42,152 bases of DNA from a virus, in the IMG/VR virus record IMGVR_UViG_3300010413_000071, positions 1 to 42,152 of that record; one strand, written 5' to 3'. The notes under the pieces were generated by a model. It searched no databases. It worked only from the letters and a program-made list of their open reading frames with translations, and was not told where the DNA came from. Positions 28,959-36,563 of the stretch are shown here, in pieces. Position 1 is the stretch's first letter, and every line of letters begins with the position of its first letter. The position numbers and the translations under genes were made by a program.

Positions 28959-31427
28959 TTAAAGTTCCTGAATGTCATATCCACTATCAAACTGAGTAAA
29001 ACGCCATACAATGAATTCACCCGGTTTGTGTGGTGCAATACCAATTTCACCAATTACATTTCCGGTATCTCTATCTCCAGTAGTCATAACACCATCTGCA
29101 ATACCAACTTTGACATAAAAAGCTAATTCCTTCACTGGAGTAGGAAATGCACCACGAGACATTAAAGAAGTTAACCATGTATCGACAGCATTACGCAATT
29201 TATCCCATAAACGATAATCATTATTTCTGTGAATTGCCCATCTTGTCGCATCAACAATAGATTTTTCTGCATACTGGAAAAACCTTCGAGTATTAACATA
29301 TCTAAATCTTCCATCAGCAGAAGCATCCAATGTTCTACTTCCCATCATAATGACTGGTGACGTTGTACCCATTTTTCTGAATACATTAATACCGGCATCA
29401 TTCATGTCTCCTACAACAGTATCACCATATACAGTTGCCACATCCAGAGCATCTATGACAGTTCCATACTCACCCTCACCAGCAGGAGATTGCCACGGGC
29501 CACCATTCGGGTCTGGAAGACTATCAACATGTGCCCTGAGTCCCATCGCCGCTCCAACACCATTAATAGACCGCTTTGGATTTGAACCCTTTTGCAATGG
29601 GTCAAAAACTTTTAATCCACCAGCAATAAGGTATCCGTATGAAGAATCAATACCAAATATATTCTGCCGAAGAGCAATGGCATCCGAATAAGACATAGCA
29701 TTGTCAACGAAAGGAATATATTCAAACCAAAGTCTACTTCTGGCATAAGAACAAGCAGCATGGACAACAGCCGCAGAATTCTTTCCTACAGTACAAAATG
29801 GCATAAACTCTCGTTCATTATCTAATGCGTGCAATCCGGTACCACCGGATTCAGAGCCAATCCAATCCGCATCCACAAGCCCTGTCGTTTCATCCGTGCC
29901 ACCAGTTAATGCAACAGCAGCACTGTCAGTAGCAGGCAAGTCTGCTCCAATTCCAGGTGGGTCTGGATTCAAATCTGTGGCAACCATATACTCAGATCCG
30001 GTATTCTCATCGTTCAAAAGAGTAACAAAGTAATTGTCTGCCGTATCCAAGGTAGACATCTGTTTCCACTTATCTTCTACCAGTGCACTCTTGTAATAAA
30101 TATCAAGATCAAATTCGCACGATTGAATCTGAGTATTTGCAGCCAAGAAACTATTTGTAAGACCGGTTGTAAGGTCAATATAAAAAGAAACAACTCCAGA
30201 AGTAACAGTAGACCTAACACCATCAACCTCGATTTGCTTATACTCAGTATGTGTCCCGTCCCAAATTTTAATAATCGAACCTGGAACAAGACCACGAAGT
30301 GTTTCAACCTGCAAAGTTGTATCAGCAGCAGTAGCATTTACCGAAAGGTCGCTACCAGCACCAGCAGTAGGATGTTTTGGATTCTGCGTAATTTTCTTTG
30401 ACAGATAATTACCATCCAAGCCAGGAGAAACCGTACCGTGGTAGCCTGCTTCTAACTTCAGAGTATTATAAGTGGCTCCTGCATCGGTACCATTTATAAC
30501 CTCAGTTGTAAGACCAAAAGGACTCAAAACAGAACCAGCAAAATCCAACTCAGAAGATACACCAGTTGTAGGAGATGTAAGTGTAACCGTATCATCTGCA
30601 TTAACAACCGCAATTGTAGAAGAAGTATCCGCTTCTACACGATCATGAAATTCTTGAGCTGTGATTGCGGTTATATCCGCAACATCACCAGTACCAGCAT
30701 TAGGAGCCCCCCAACTAAGACCACAAGTTCCTGTGCCAATAGTAATTGTGGCTCCAGTTCCTTTTTTGTCTGTTACAACCTTTACGTGTCCTGCATTCTC
30801 TTCAGCATAAATTCCTGGTACTTGCTGATTTATATCTTCAACAATATGCGCAGCTGTAGTAGCAGTTCCAAATGTAACTGTATATGACACCAAATTTACA
30901 ATAAATACTTCTGTAAGACCAGTTTGGTCTGCACATGGATATGATGTAGTGTCAGTAACATCTGCTGGAGCTGCATCAAAAGTAATTGTATTTGGTCCAC
31001 CATTATCGATGTCCAAACTAAAACTATCTCCCGCCGAGCAATTAAACGGAGCAGCAGAAGTAGTTTTAGTTGCGGCTTCAGCAGCCACACCATCTGTAAT
31101 ACTAGTGTTACTTGCAACTCCACCAGCATAGGTTGTCTTATCATCGATGTCGGTATAATGACAGATTCTAGAAGTAAGAAGTTCAAAACCTCCTGTCTTG
31201 AAGAATATTTCAGCTTCGTATGCTGCATCACCACGAGCAGCAACTTCCCTTCCACCCCATACACGTTGCCATGCAGGGAAAGACCTACTTCTGACTATTG
31301 TTCCAGATACCGGTCCCTTCTGAGTAATTGCAAGCATGGCTCCAAAACCGGTTTTTGCACCGCGAATTGGACGCTCCAGTGTTTGGTACTCTTCGGCATA
31401 AACATCTGGCCTTGTATACTGCGGCAT
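28959..31427 (-). CDS. tail sheath protein (822 aa, with inserted domains)
   Basis: The N-terminus (M-P-Q-Y-T-R-P-D-V-Y-A-E-E, then A-M-L-A-I-T-Q-K-G-P-V) and C-terminus (F-R-Y-V-N-T-R-R-F-F-Q-Y-A-E-K-S-I, A-F-Y-V-K-V-G, G-E-I-G-I-A-P-H-K-P-G-E-F-I) are those of contractile tail sheath proteins. The core is interrupted by a module at about 110-280 (S-A-G-D-S-F-S-L-D-I-D-N-G-G) and another at about 360-440 (A-D-T-T-L-Q-V-E-T-L-R-G-L-V-P-G-S), so it is much longer than the minimal sheath core. These would form the outer surface domains. The sheath contracts to drive the tube into the host. A small ORF occupies the gap ahead of it. Confidence 0.93.
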   Translation of the reverse strand: MPQYTRPDVYAEEYQTLERPIRGAKTGFGAMLAITQKGPVSGTIVRSRSFPAWQRVWGGREVAARGDAAYEAEIFFKTGGFELLTSRICHYTDIDDKTTYAGGVASNTSITDGVAAEAATKTTSAAPFNCSAGDSFSLDIDNGGPNTITFDAAPADVTDTTSYPCADQTGLTEVFIVNLVSYTVTFGTATTAAHIVEDINQQVPGIYAEENAGHVKVVTDKKGTGATITIGTGTCGLSWGAPNAGTGDVADITAITAQEFHDRVEADTSSTIAVVNADDTVTLTSPTTGVSSELDFAGSVLSPFGLTTEVINGTDAGATYNTLKLEAGYHGTVSPGLDGNYLSKKITQNPKHPTAGAGSDLSVNATAADTTLQVETLRGLVPGSIIKIWDGTHTEYKQIEVDGVRSTVTSGVVSFYIDLTTGLTNSFLAANTQIQSCEFDLDIYYKSALVEDKWKQMSTLDTADNYFVTLLNDENTGSEYMVATDLNPDPPGIGADLPATDSAAVALTGGTDETTGLVDADWIGSESGGTGLHALDNEREFMPFCTVGKNSAAVVHAACSYARSRLWFEYIPFVDNAMSYSDAIALRQNIFGIDSSYGYLIAGGLKVFDPLQKGSNPKRSINGVGAAMGLRAHVDSLPDPNGGPWQSPAGEGEYGTVIDALDVATVYGDTVVGDMNDAGINVFRKMGTTSPVIMMGSRTLDASADGRFRYVNTRRFFQYAEKSIVDATRWAIHRNNDYRLWDKLRNAVDTWLTSLMSRGAFPTPVKELAFYVKVGIADGVMTTGDRDTGNVIGEIGIAPHKPGEFIVWRFTQFDSGYDIQEL

Positions 31428-31430
31428 TGC

Positions 31431-31511
31431 TTATTTCCTTTCGCCAAAAAAATTTAGCTCCTGGTTATATCCGAGGTTTTGCCAAAAACTATATCTGGAG
31501 CACAGTTGCAT
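31431..31511 (-). CDS. possible 26-codon ORF ahead of the sheath gene
   Basis: In the gap between the tail-terminator-like and sheath genes an ATG at 31509-31511, preceded by AAGGA at 8 bases, opens a 26-codon frame (MQLCSRYSFWQNLGYNQELN and six more residues) that ends TAA three bases before the sheath ATG. The sheath's ribosome binding site lies inside it. It fills the gap almost exactly, so it may be a small peptide gene or a leader that couples sheath translation. It may also be chance; composition gives no clue. Confidence 0.3.
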   Translation of the reverse strand: MQLCSRYSFWQNLGYNQELNFFGERK

Positions 31512-31521
31512 GTTATTATCC

Positions 31522-32223
31522 TTAAGCAGGACCTTCCTCTATGGCATCAAAAGACAAACTAATGTCCAAAACTTTTTGCCCAGGAACATCTACAGTCCCA
31601 CTCGGTGTTTCCAAAAGTTTTCGCTGATAAAAATTCCAACCAACATCCATAGCAACTTTTTGTCGCTCTGTAGTATCTGCATCTTCCTGACTTAAATAAG
31701 CCAATATTGAAAGTGTCTGTACCTTGTGGTAGATAACTGTATCCGGCAATGTTTCATCAGCAGGAACAATATCACCCATTGCAATAGCATCTACATTTAT
31801 ATCTTCATCATCTATATTCTTAACAGTTAAATACCCACGAGCAGATGTCTTATAGTTAAAAACTTTTTTTACAAGCTCCCTATCTTGAATCACACGATCC
31901 TTATGCCATGTATGAATAGAGTACAAAACTACATATGGCATAGGACCTTTTCTTTCTATTCGTTCATATGGAGTAACGCCAGTATCCAATGATACTTCTT
32001 CCATCAAATCATCTGATGATTCAGCCCTAGATGGATCAAACATATGGTTTATATATCTGCAAACTACAGACGGATAAATCTTCTCGCGTTTAATTTCTGT
32101 ATGCGGATGCTCAATCAATGGAGTAACAGAAGTTGGAGTACCATTTATATCAATGGTTATACCAGAATACCTGGCCAATAAAGCAGTATCAATCAGGTCT
32201 ATAGTTGTTGCTAAACTAACCAA
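31522..32223 (-). CDS. tail-terminator-like protein (233 aa, TTG start)
   Basis: The 233-residue protein starts MVSLATTIDLIDTALLARYS and has a mixed alpha/beta pattern with K-I-Y-P-S-V-V-C-R-Y-I and P-Y-V-V-L-Y-S-I-H-T-W-H-K-D-R. Proteins of this size and position, just before the sheath gene, cap the tail at the neck in myoviruses. The start is TTG at 32221-32223 behind AGGGG; no upstream ATG fits, and the gene overlaps its neighbour by 13 bases. The terminator role rests on position and fold pattern. Confidence 0.68.
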   Translation of the reverse strand: MVSLATTIDLIDTALLARYSGITIDINGTPTSVTPLIEHPHTEIKREKIYPSVVCRYINHMFDPSRAESSDDLMEEVSLDTGVTPYERIERKGPMPYVVLYSIHTWHKDRVIQDRELVKKVFNYKTSARGYLTVKNIDDEDINVDAIAMGDIVPADETLPDTVIYHKVQTLSILAYLSQEDADTTERQKVAMDVGWNFYQRKLLETPSGTVDVPGQKVLDISLSFDAIEEGPA

Positions 32224-32711
32224 TCAAATCCCCTAAATCCCATATCTAAAGCTTGTTTTTTAACATTATCAAATTCTTTCATTCTAAACATTTCCAGATA
32301 TGTTGGCCTCCATATGGGCCTTTCTGGAATTTTACTAGTTCCATACTCCAAATAAAATCCAAGCAATTCCAATGGCAGACCAGAAGGTTTATGATCACCT
32401 TTCAAATATACATCCATTGTTATCTGTTTCTTTTTCTTAGAATACACACGATAACGAATTCCTTTAAAATATGCCAATGTTTCTTGGTATATTAAATCGT
32501 GTCCCTTCTTTGCAACAGTTTCAGGCGATAATGCTTCCCACGGCAAATCTTGATCTTTTATGTGCTGTTGAATTTTTGTTGAAATAGCTAACCCTAAAGC
32601 TTCTAGTGGTTTTTTCATTGCTTTTGACAGAGAACCCAACTGTGCATTTTGAAGATAGGATTTTACCTTTTTCCAATCCCCATAAAAAACATTTTGGGTC
32701 ATTGCTGTCAT
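32211..32711 (-). CDS. tail completion protein, HK97-gp10-like
   Basis: A 166-residue basic protein. The C-terminal half has F-Y-L-E-Y-G-T-S-K-I-P-E-R-P-I-W-R-P-T-Y, matching the 'EFGT..MPARPF.RPA' signature of HK97 gp10-like / Mu gpG-like tail completion proteins; an early P-W-E-A-L-S-P-E-T-V-A-K-K is also typical of the Mu-like virion morphogenesis group. It joins the tail to the connector. The ATG overlaps the previous stop (ATGA). Confidence 0.82.
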   Translation of the reverse strand: MTAMTQNVFYGDWKKVKSYLQNAQLGSLSKAMKKPLEALGLAISTKIQQHIKDQDLPWEALSPETVAKKGHDLIYQETLAYFKGIRYRVYSKKKKQITMDVYLKGDHKPSGLPLELLGFYLEYGTSKIPERPIWRPTYLEMFRMKEFDNVKKQALDMGFRGFDWLV

Positions 32712-33124
32712 GATTCACGAGCCCCTTGCAATGATCTACCAAGTGCCACCATCATATGAAAATACAGCCCAACTTGTCCCGTAGGTTGAACTTTTTCTAA
32801 TTTGTACCTATTACTCCACCATTCCATTTGTCCAGCACTAGTAATCCATTTTCCTTCATCTGCCAATGGAAATTTTCTGCGCATTTCCAATCTGCTGAAA
32901 AGAAATGCTATCTCATACTCTTCTCCATTTCCTATTAAAGTAACCTGTTCTTTAGTTGGATCTAAAATCGCCCTACCAATTAAAACAACAGGTGTTCCAA
33001 ATGTTTTTTCTCTTTGATTATATATGTCCACAGACCCAGTAGCATATGGATGATATTTTATCTCAGAACTTTTATACCTAGTAAGCATTTGGTCTATTAT
33101 AATTCCTATCTGTGTCTCATTCAT
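32708..33124 (-). CDS. neck / head completion protein (138 aa)
   Basis: A 138-residue protein with MNETQIGIIIDQMLTRYKSS, then beta-rich V-V-L-I-G-R-A-I-L-D-P-T-K-E-Q-V and E-E-Y-E-I-A-F-L-F-S-R-L-E. It lies between the connector and the HK97-gp10-like gene, both with ATGA overlaps. This is where head-closure or neck proteins are encoded. No close family is recognised, so the role is by position. Confidence 0.65.
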   Translation of the reverse strand: MNETQIGIIIDQMLTRYKSSEIKYHPYATGSVDIYNQREKTFGTPVVLIGRAILDPTKEQVTLIGNGEEYEIAFLFSRLEMRRKFPLADEGKWITSAGQMEWWSNRYKLEKVQPTGQVGLYFHMMVALGRSLQGARES

Positions 33125-33897
33125 GCTACTACCGCAGAAACTATATTACTTTCAGCTTCTAACTGATTTGGATTTACAGTTTTTACTCTGTAATAATATG
33201 TTCCAGCAATTTCAATTTCATCATCATACTCATCAATATGATTATCAACTATTACTGTTATCCTTTCCTCTGTACTCATGTCTGATTGTGTATCTCTGTA
33301 TACTTCATATGACCCAAAATCGTTCACCAATAAAACATTCCACGAAATTGTAACAGTAGATCCAGAGACACTTGCATAAGCAGTAACAGCAGTAGGACCA
33401 GGGTCCAGCTTTCTGTTCGCATATCCACCATGAGTTTTTGATACTCTTCTCAATACTCCAACTTGAATTGTTGCAGTATTTGATTGACCACCTGAATTTT
33501 CTAACGCAACATCATATTTATTTTGGTATTGTTGAGCTAATTCAATCCAATTTACTCCACCTTTTTTTATGGATTCAGCTGGTGCAGATATGGATAAATC
33601 AGGAACAGAAAGCTGAGATATGTCCAAATTGGCACTGCCATCATCAGATTCATCCGAATCAAATGCTTCGGACGCTCGTATGTAACACATGTCAATGGAT
33701 GCTAATAATACAACTAGATAAACTTGATTTGTTGGTACTTCGGTTATAGAAGAATAGGTTTCGCCATAATCAGTATTGAATTGACCTAAAGCAAGGGTAA
33801 CAGCATCAGAATAGAAGCTTTTTTCATAAGTCCTTGGCTCTTTGAAATCAGCAACTTTCCGTCTGACCTGTTCAATAACATATGCTTCAGTTGCCAC
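33121..33897 (-). CDS. head-tail connector protein with a C-terminal fibronectin type III domain
   Basis: The first ~135 residues are helical (V-I-E-Q-V-R-R-K-V-A-D-F, D-A-V-T-L-A-L-G-Q-F-N-T-D, an L-A-S-I-D-M-C-Y-I-R-A helix), like gp6/gp15-type connector proteins. Residues about 167-258 form a fibronectin type III domain (P-T-A-V-T-A-Y-A-S, V-T-I-S-W-N, Y-E-V-Y-R-D, A-G-T-Y-Y-Y-R-V-K-T-V-N). Ig/FN3 domains on virions often bind surface sugars weakly; one in the neck could decorate the collar. The start is GTG at 33895-33897 after AGG; no ATG fits. The gene overlaps the next by four bases. Confidence 0.75.
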   Translation of the reverse strand: MATEAYVIEQVRRKVADFKEPRTYEKSFYSDAVTLALGQFNTDYGETYSSITEVPTNQVYLVVLLASIDMCYIRASEAFDSDESDDGSANLDISQLSVPDLSISAPAESIKKGGVNWIELAQQYQNKYDVALENSGGQSNTATIQVGVLRRVSKTHGGYANRKLDPGPTAVTAYASVSGSTVTISWNVLLVNDFGSYEVYRDTQSDMSTEERITVIVDNHIDEYDDEIEIAGTYYYRVKTVNPNQLEAESNIVSAVVA

Positions 33898-33909
33898 GCT
33901 CGATACCTG

Positions 33910-34284
33910 TTATTCTACAAACCCCTTTTCTCGCAAGATCTTTATGACCTCGGTCGGGGCAGTAAGCGGCTTACCTGCGACCAAATGTCTCCATCCACCA
34001 ACATATTTAACACATGTTTTCTTAGCAGTAGCAGTTACTTGTGCCAAAATATCCTGGGATGGAACAGCAACAGGAATATCTTTTACCTTTTTAGCTGATT
34101 TTGTTTCTATAATTTCTGGTGAAACTACCAATGGTACAACTCCTTCTTCTGGCATTTCTGGTTCTAAATTTTTGTCATCTTCAAATTCTGTATCAACTTC
34201 AGTATTCTCGTCTGGAAGTTCTGTAGGTTCCGAAAATGACTCTTGTGCAATATCTTTTCTAGGTCTTCCTGGCCTTCTCGGCAT
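33910..34284 (-). CDS. acidic protein with AT-hook-like N-terminus (124 aa)
   Basis: The N-terminus is M-P-R-R-P-G-R-P-R-K-D, an AT-hook-like core (G-R-P flanked by basic residues), followed by an acidic, Pro-rich disordered stretch (about 15-75) and a folded end of about 45 residues (K-T-C-V-K-Y-V-G-G-W-R-H-L-V-A-G-K). It lies between capsid and connector genes. A DNA-contacting or capsid-linked function is possible; small 'GW..L..G' C-terminal segments are common in phage proteins at this place. The ATG follows GGAGGT. Confidence 0.65.
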   Translation of the reverse strand: MPRRPGRPRKDIAQESFSEPTELPDENTEVDTEFEDDKNLEPEMPEEGVVPLVVSPEIIETKSAKKVKDIPVAVPSQDILAQVTATAKKTCVKYVGGWRHLVAGKPLTAPTEVIKILREKGFVE

Positions 34285-34335
34285 TAGTAACCTCCGATAA
34301 AAACTTCACCAGACATTTATTGCCTAGTTGAAGAT

Positions 34336-34361
34336 GTATATAGAGTATAAATTCTATATAC
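34336..34361 (-). other. 9-bp perfect inverted repeat after the capsid gene
   Basis: GTATATAGA (34361-34353) and TCTATATAC (34344-34336) pair around an eight-base loop, six bases past the capsid stop codon. No T tract follows, so it is not a standard intrinsic terminator. It may act as a 3' stabiliser or processing site that raises capsid mRNA over downstream genes. Confidence 0.55.
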
Positions 34362-34366
34362 TGTAC

Positions 34367-35332
34367 TTACACAGTCTCAATTCGGAGAATAAAATCATCC
34401 TCCAAAATACCAGCACCCATAATCGAGTACCAAGCAAGACCATGCTTACGACCAAAGTCACGCACTCCATTATCACGTAATTCAACAGGAAGCCCTGTTG
34501 CCTTACCAACAGCACTGTCGGCAAAAAGAAGTGCCTCAAAAACATTGGTGGCGGTTCCACTACCCAGCGCAGCACCAACTAATGCCGCCAGATAACCAGG
34601 ATCAGTGGCAGCGGCAGCACCGTTTCTGGCATGCGTAGTTCCGATGAATACGACATCATCAAACCTACCCAACTCGCCATTAAACAGCGCTCGTGTATTT
34701 GCATAATTTTGAGCAGCAACCCAATCAGGGTCCCTCTTAAGATATGCAACTTGATGTGGATGCACGAAACAAATGTAGAAGTCACCATTGAATTTTGGCG
34801 CATTTTTAGTCTGCAAAAATTCAGTTCCACGCCTCAAAACTTCAATGTCAAAATAATCCTGCGCACCTACAAGAGCCGCACGTGAAGATTTTGCACCTGC
34901 ATACAAAACATTGGTTCCACCAGCAATTGCATCACGGCACAGCAGATCATTCACTACCGCATAATCTCTGCCAAGCAGAACAGCGGCTTCCTCCATGGTG
35001 TCATCAAATGACATTTGGAGTAACTTTTCAGTAACCCCAACAGCATTACCATACTCAGTAACGCTAATTGAGTGCTGAGAAGCAGTGATGTTTGTCTCTT
35101 CCATATCCGTGTGCTCATCCAATTGACCACCACGCGTGATATTGTTGTATCGCGTCATGGTGATAGTCTGACCAGGCTGAACACCCAATTCCGTTTTCTG
35201 AACTAGAAATTCCTCATAGCGCATGATGCCAACGGCTTCATGCAGGACATCCATAGAATAGACATCCAAAATCCCCTGTGGGAGTGCAACTACACTACCT
35301 GCGGTCGCTACACCTGTGTACGTTGAGGCCAT
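34367..35332 (-). CDS. major capsid protein, N4-gp56 family
   Basis: A 321-residue protein with the N4-gp56-family signature: Q-T-I-T-M-T-R-Y-N-N-I-T-R-G-G-Q-L-D-E, then S-H-S-I-S-V-T-E-Y-G-N-A-V-G-V-T-E-K-L type sequence, D-L-L-C-R-D-A-I-A-G-G-T-N-V-L-Y-A-G, C-F-V-H-P-H-Q-V-A-Y-L-K and a final R-K-H-G-L-A-W-Y-S-I-M-G-A. It has the HK97 fold in this family and forms the capsid shell. The ATG follows GGAGGAAAGTT, one of the strongest sites in the window, as expected for the most abundant protein. It is preceded by a scaffold-like gene. Confidence 0.93.
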   Translation of the reverse strand: MASTYTGVATAGSVVALPQGILDVYSMDVLHEAVGIMRYEEFLVQKTELGVQPGQTITMTRYNNITRGGQLDEHTDMEETNITASQHSISVTEYGNAVGVTEKLLQMSFDDTMEEAAVLLGRDYAVVNDLLCRDAIAGGTNVLYAGAKSSRAALVGAQDYFDIEVLRRGTEFLQTKNAPKFNGDFYICFVHPHQVAYLKRDPDWVAAQNYANTRALFNGELGRFDDVVFIGTTHARNGAAAATDPGYLAALVGAALGSGTATNVFEALLFADSAVGKATGLPVELRDNGVRDFGRKHGLAWYSIMGAGILEDDFILRIETV

Positions 35333-35388
35333 AACTTTCCTCCAGTTTTCTCTTTGTTAAAATTTTATGGCCGCAACAACTACGCGTA

Positions 35389-36183
35389 TTACGAAGTTTG
35401 CCCGGCCGACTTTATTTTCGCCTGTTCGAGCATTTCTTTTCTCCGTTTTGCGTAATCCTCACCTTTTAGATGAGCCACAGATTCCCTTGTGGTATGAGTA
35501 AGGATAGGCTCGGGTCCCCGTCCATGGGAACCTTCGATGGAAAGCGAGGTTGGAAGCTCGGCACTAAGCTTAGACTTTTCATCTTCTCTTATTGCCTTTC
35601 GTAGTTCTTCCTCTTTTTTCTTTACGTCTTTAATCGCAGAATCAATATCTGCTTCTTCTTTCCCAGTAACCAAAACTTCAAATGCAGGCATTACAGAATG
35701 CTTTCGTAATTGTTCTGCACGATATGCATCTAATTTTGCCTGTTTGATTTTCAATTCTGATTCAGCAGATACCGATTTTATAGAAGTTTCAAGACGTAAA
35801 TTAGATTCTTTTAGCTTGGCCAATTCCTCATTCACAGACTTCAATTCGGAGACTTTTCCTGCTCGCAGTTCTTCTAAACCACTCTGCGCGGTCTGAAGTT
35901 CCTTTTCCAAAGCAGCAATACGATTTGTCGCCTCTTCCCTCTTTGCCTTCAAATCTTCAATAGTTTTGAAAACTTTGTTTTTCTCATCAGCCCTTGTCTT
36001 TTGGATCAAAAGCTCAACTTCCTCTTTGGCGAAAATCGTTTCCTTCGGATTTTGTGACGAAGATATCTGTGAATCATTATTGGAATTTTGACCACTAGCA
36101 GTTCCTATATTACCAGAATTGCCATCAGTATTAGAAACCTGTGTATCCGGCTGTGACTGTTGCTGTTGTGTATCGTTTGACAT
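35389..36183 (-). CDS. scaffold-like coiled-coil protein
   Basis: The 264-residue protein opens with a Gln/Ser/Asn-rich disordered stretch (about 1-50), then a long coiled coil (about 50-150: E-E-V-E-L-L-I-Q-K, N-R-I-A-A-L-E-K-E-L) and a basic C-terminal end (Y-A-K-R-R-K-E-M-L-E-Q-A-K). Such layout, immediately before a major capsid gene, is typical of capsid scaffolds, whose basic C-terminus contacts the shell. No protease active site is evident. Role inferred from layout and position. Confidence 0.75.
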   Translation of the reverse strand: MSNDTQQQQSQPDTQVSNTDGNSGNIGTASGQNSNNDSQISSSQNPKETIFAKEEVELLIQKTRADEKNKVFKTIEDLKAKREEATNRIAALEKELQTAQSGLEELRAGKVSELKSVNEELAKLKESNLRLETSIKSVSAESELKIKQAKLDAYRAEQLRKHSVMPAFEVLVTGKEEADIDSAIKDVKKKEEELRKAIREDEKSKLSAELPTSLSIEGSHGRGPEPILTHTTRESVAHLKGEDYAKRRKEMLEQAKIKSAGQTS

Positions 36184-36225
36184 TTATATCCTCTTTTTAT
36201 TGCTGTATTTATACAATTTTTCTAT

Positions 36226-36417
36226 CTATGCAAGCCTCGGATCATTTGCTACGCGCTTGTTGCCATCTTCTGTATTCGAATTTGCCGTTGACCTACCAGA
36301 GCCAACTTTACCAGTTTTTCGTCCACCCTTTGTGTATGGGAAGGTCAAAGTAGACCCTCGATTCAGGTCAGTAAGACCCTCATTTGACCTTCCACCTCGT
36401 GAAGAATTATTTCCCAT
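36226..36417 (-). CDS. small basic Gly/Ser/Asn-rich protein (63 aa)
   Basis: The 63-residue protein (MGNNSSRGGRSNEG...) is Gly, Ser, Asn and Arg rich and looks disordered, with a few conserved-looking hydrophobics (L-T-F-P-Y-T-K-G-G-R-K). It sits between the minor head and scaffold genes, with GAAAGGA ahead of the ATG, and is probably real given the tight layout. Function unknown; a head-associated role is possible. Confidence 0.6.
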   Translation of the reverse strand: MGNNSSRGGRSNEGLTDLNRGSTLTFPYTKGGRKTGKVGSGRSTANSNTEDGNKRVANDPRLA

Positions 36418-36460
36418 TGTTTTTTCCTTTCTATAAAGAATAGAATTTATCTTCCTTTAA

Positions 36461-36514
36461 AAGTATTTACCGTATGCCCCAAACAAGTCAAGAACAAAAT
36501 CAACTAGGGGTAAA
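36461..36514 (-). promoter_or_regulatory. candidate promoter region ahead of scaffold/capsid genes
   Basis: This 146-base gap (36418-36563) is one of the two longest. On the minus strand it holds TTTACCCCT (36514-36506), TTGACT (36490-36485) as a possible -35, and TAAATACTT (36469-36461), 44 bases before the ATG. The -10 match to TATAAT is weak. The same two motifs, TTTACCCCT and TAAATACTT, occur before the terminase gene. A phage-specific late promoter is possible; TAAATA is also the core of T4 late promoters. A perfect CTATAA/TTATAG inverted repeat lies at 36544-36556. Confidence 0.35.
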
Positions 36515-36563
36515 ATATTTACACTATTACTGACAAATTAATGCTATAATTTATAGATAAAAA

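Noticed and set aside
34284-34316. Ten-codon ORF (MSGEVFIGGY) ending in a TAATG overlap with the AT-hook protein start
   Set aside because: It is too short to support as a gene, and its Gly-Gly codons are explained by the GGAGGT ribosome site of the next gene. It could at most be a leader.
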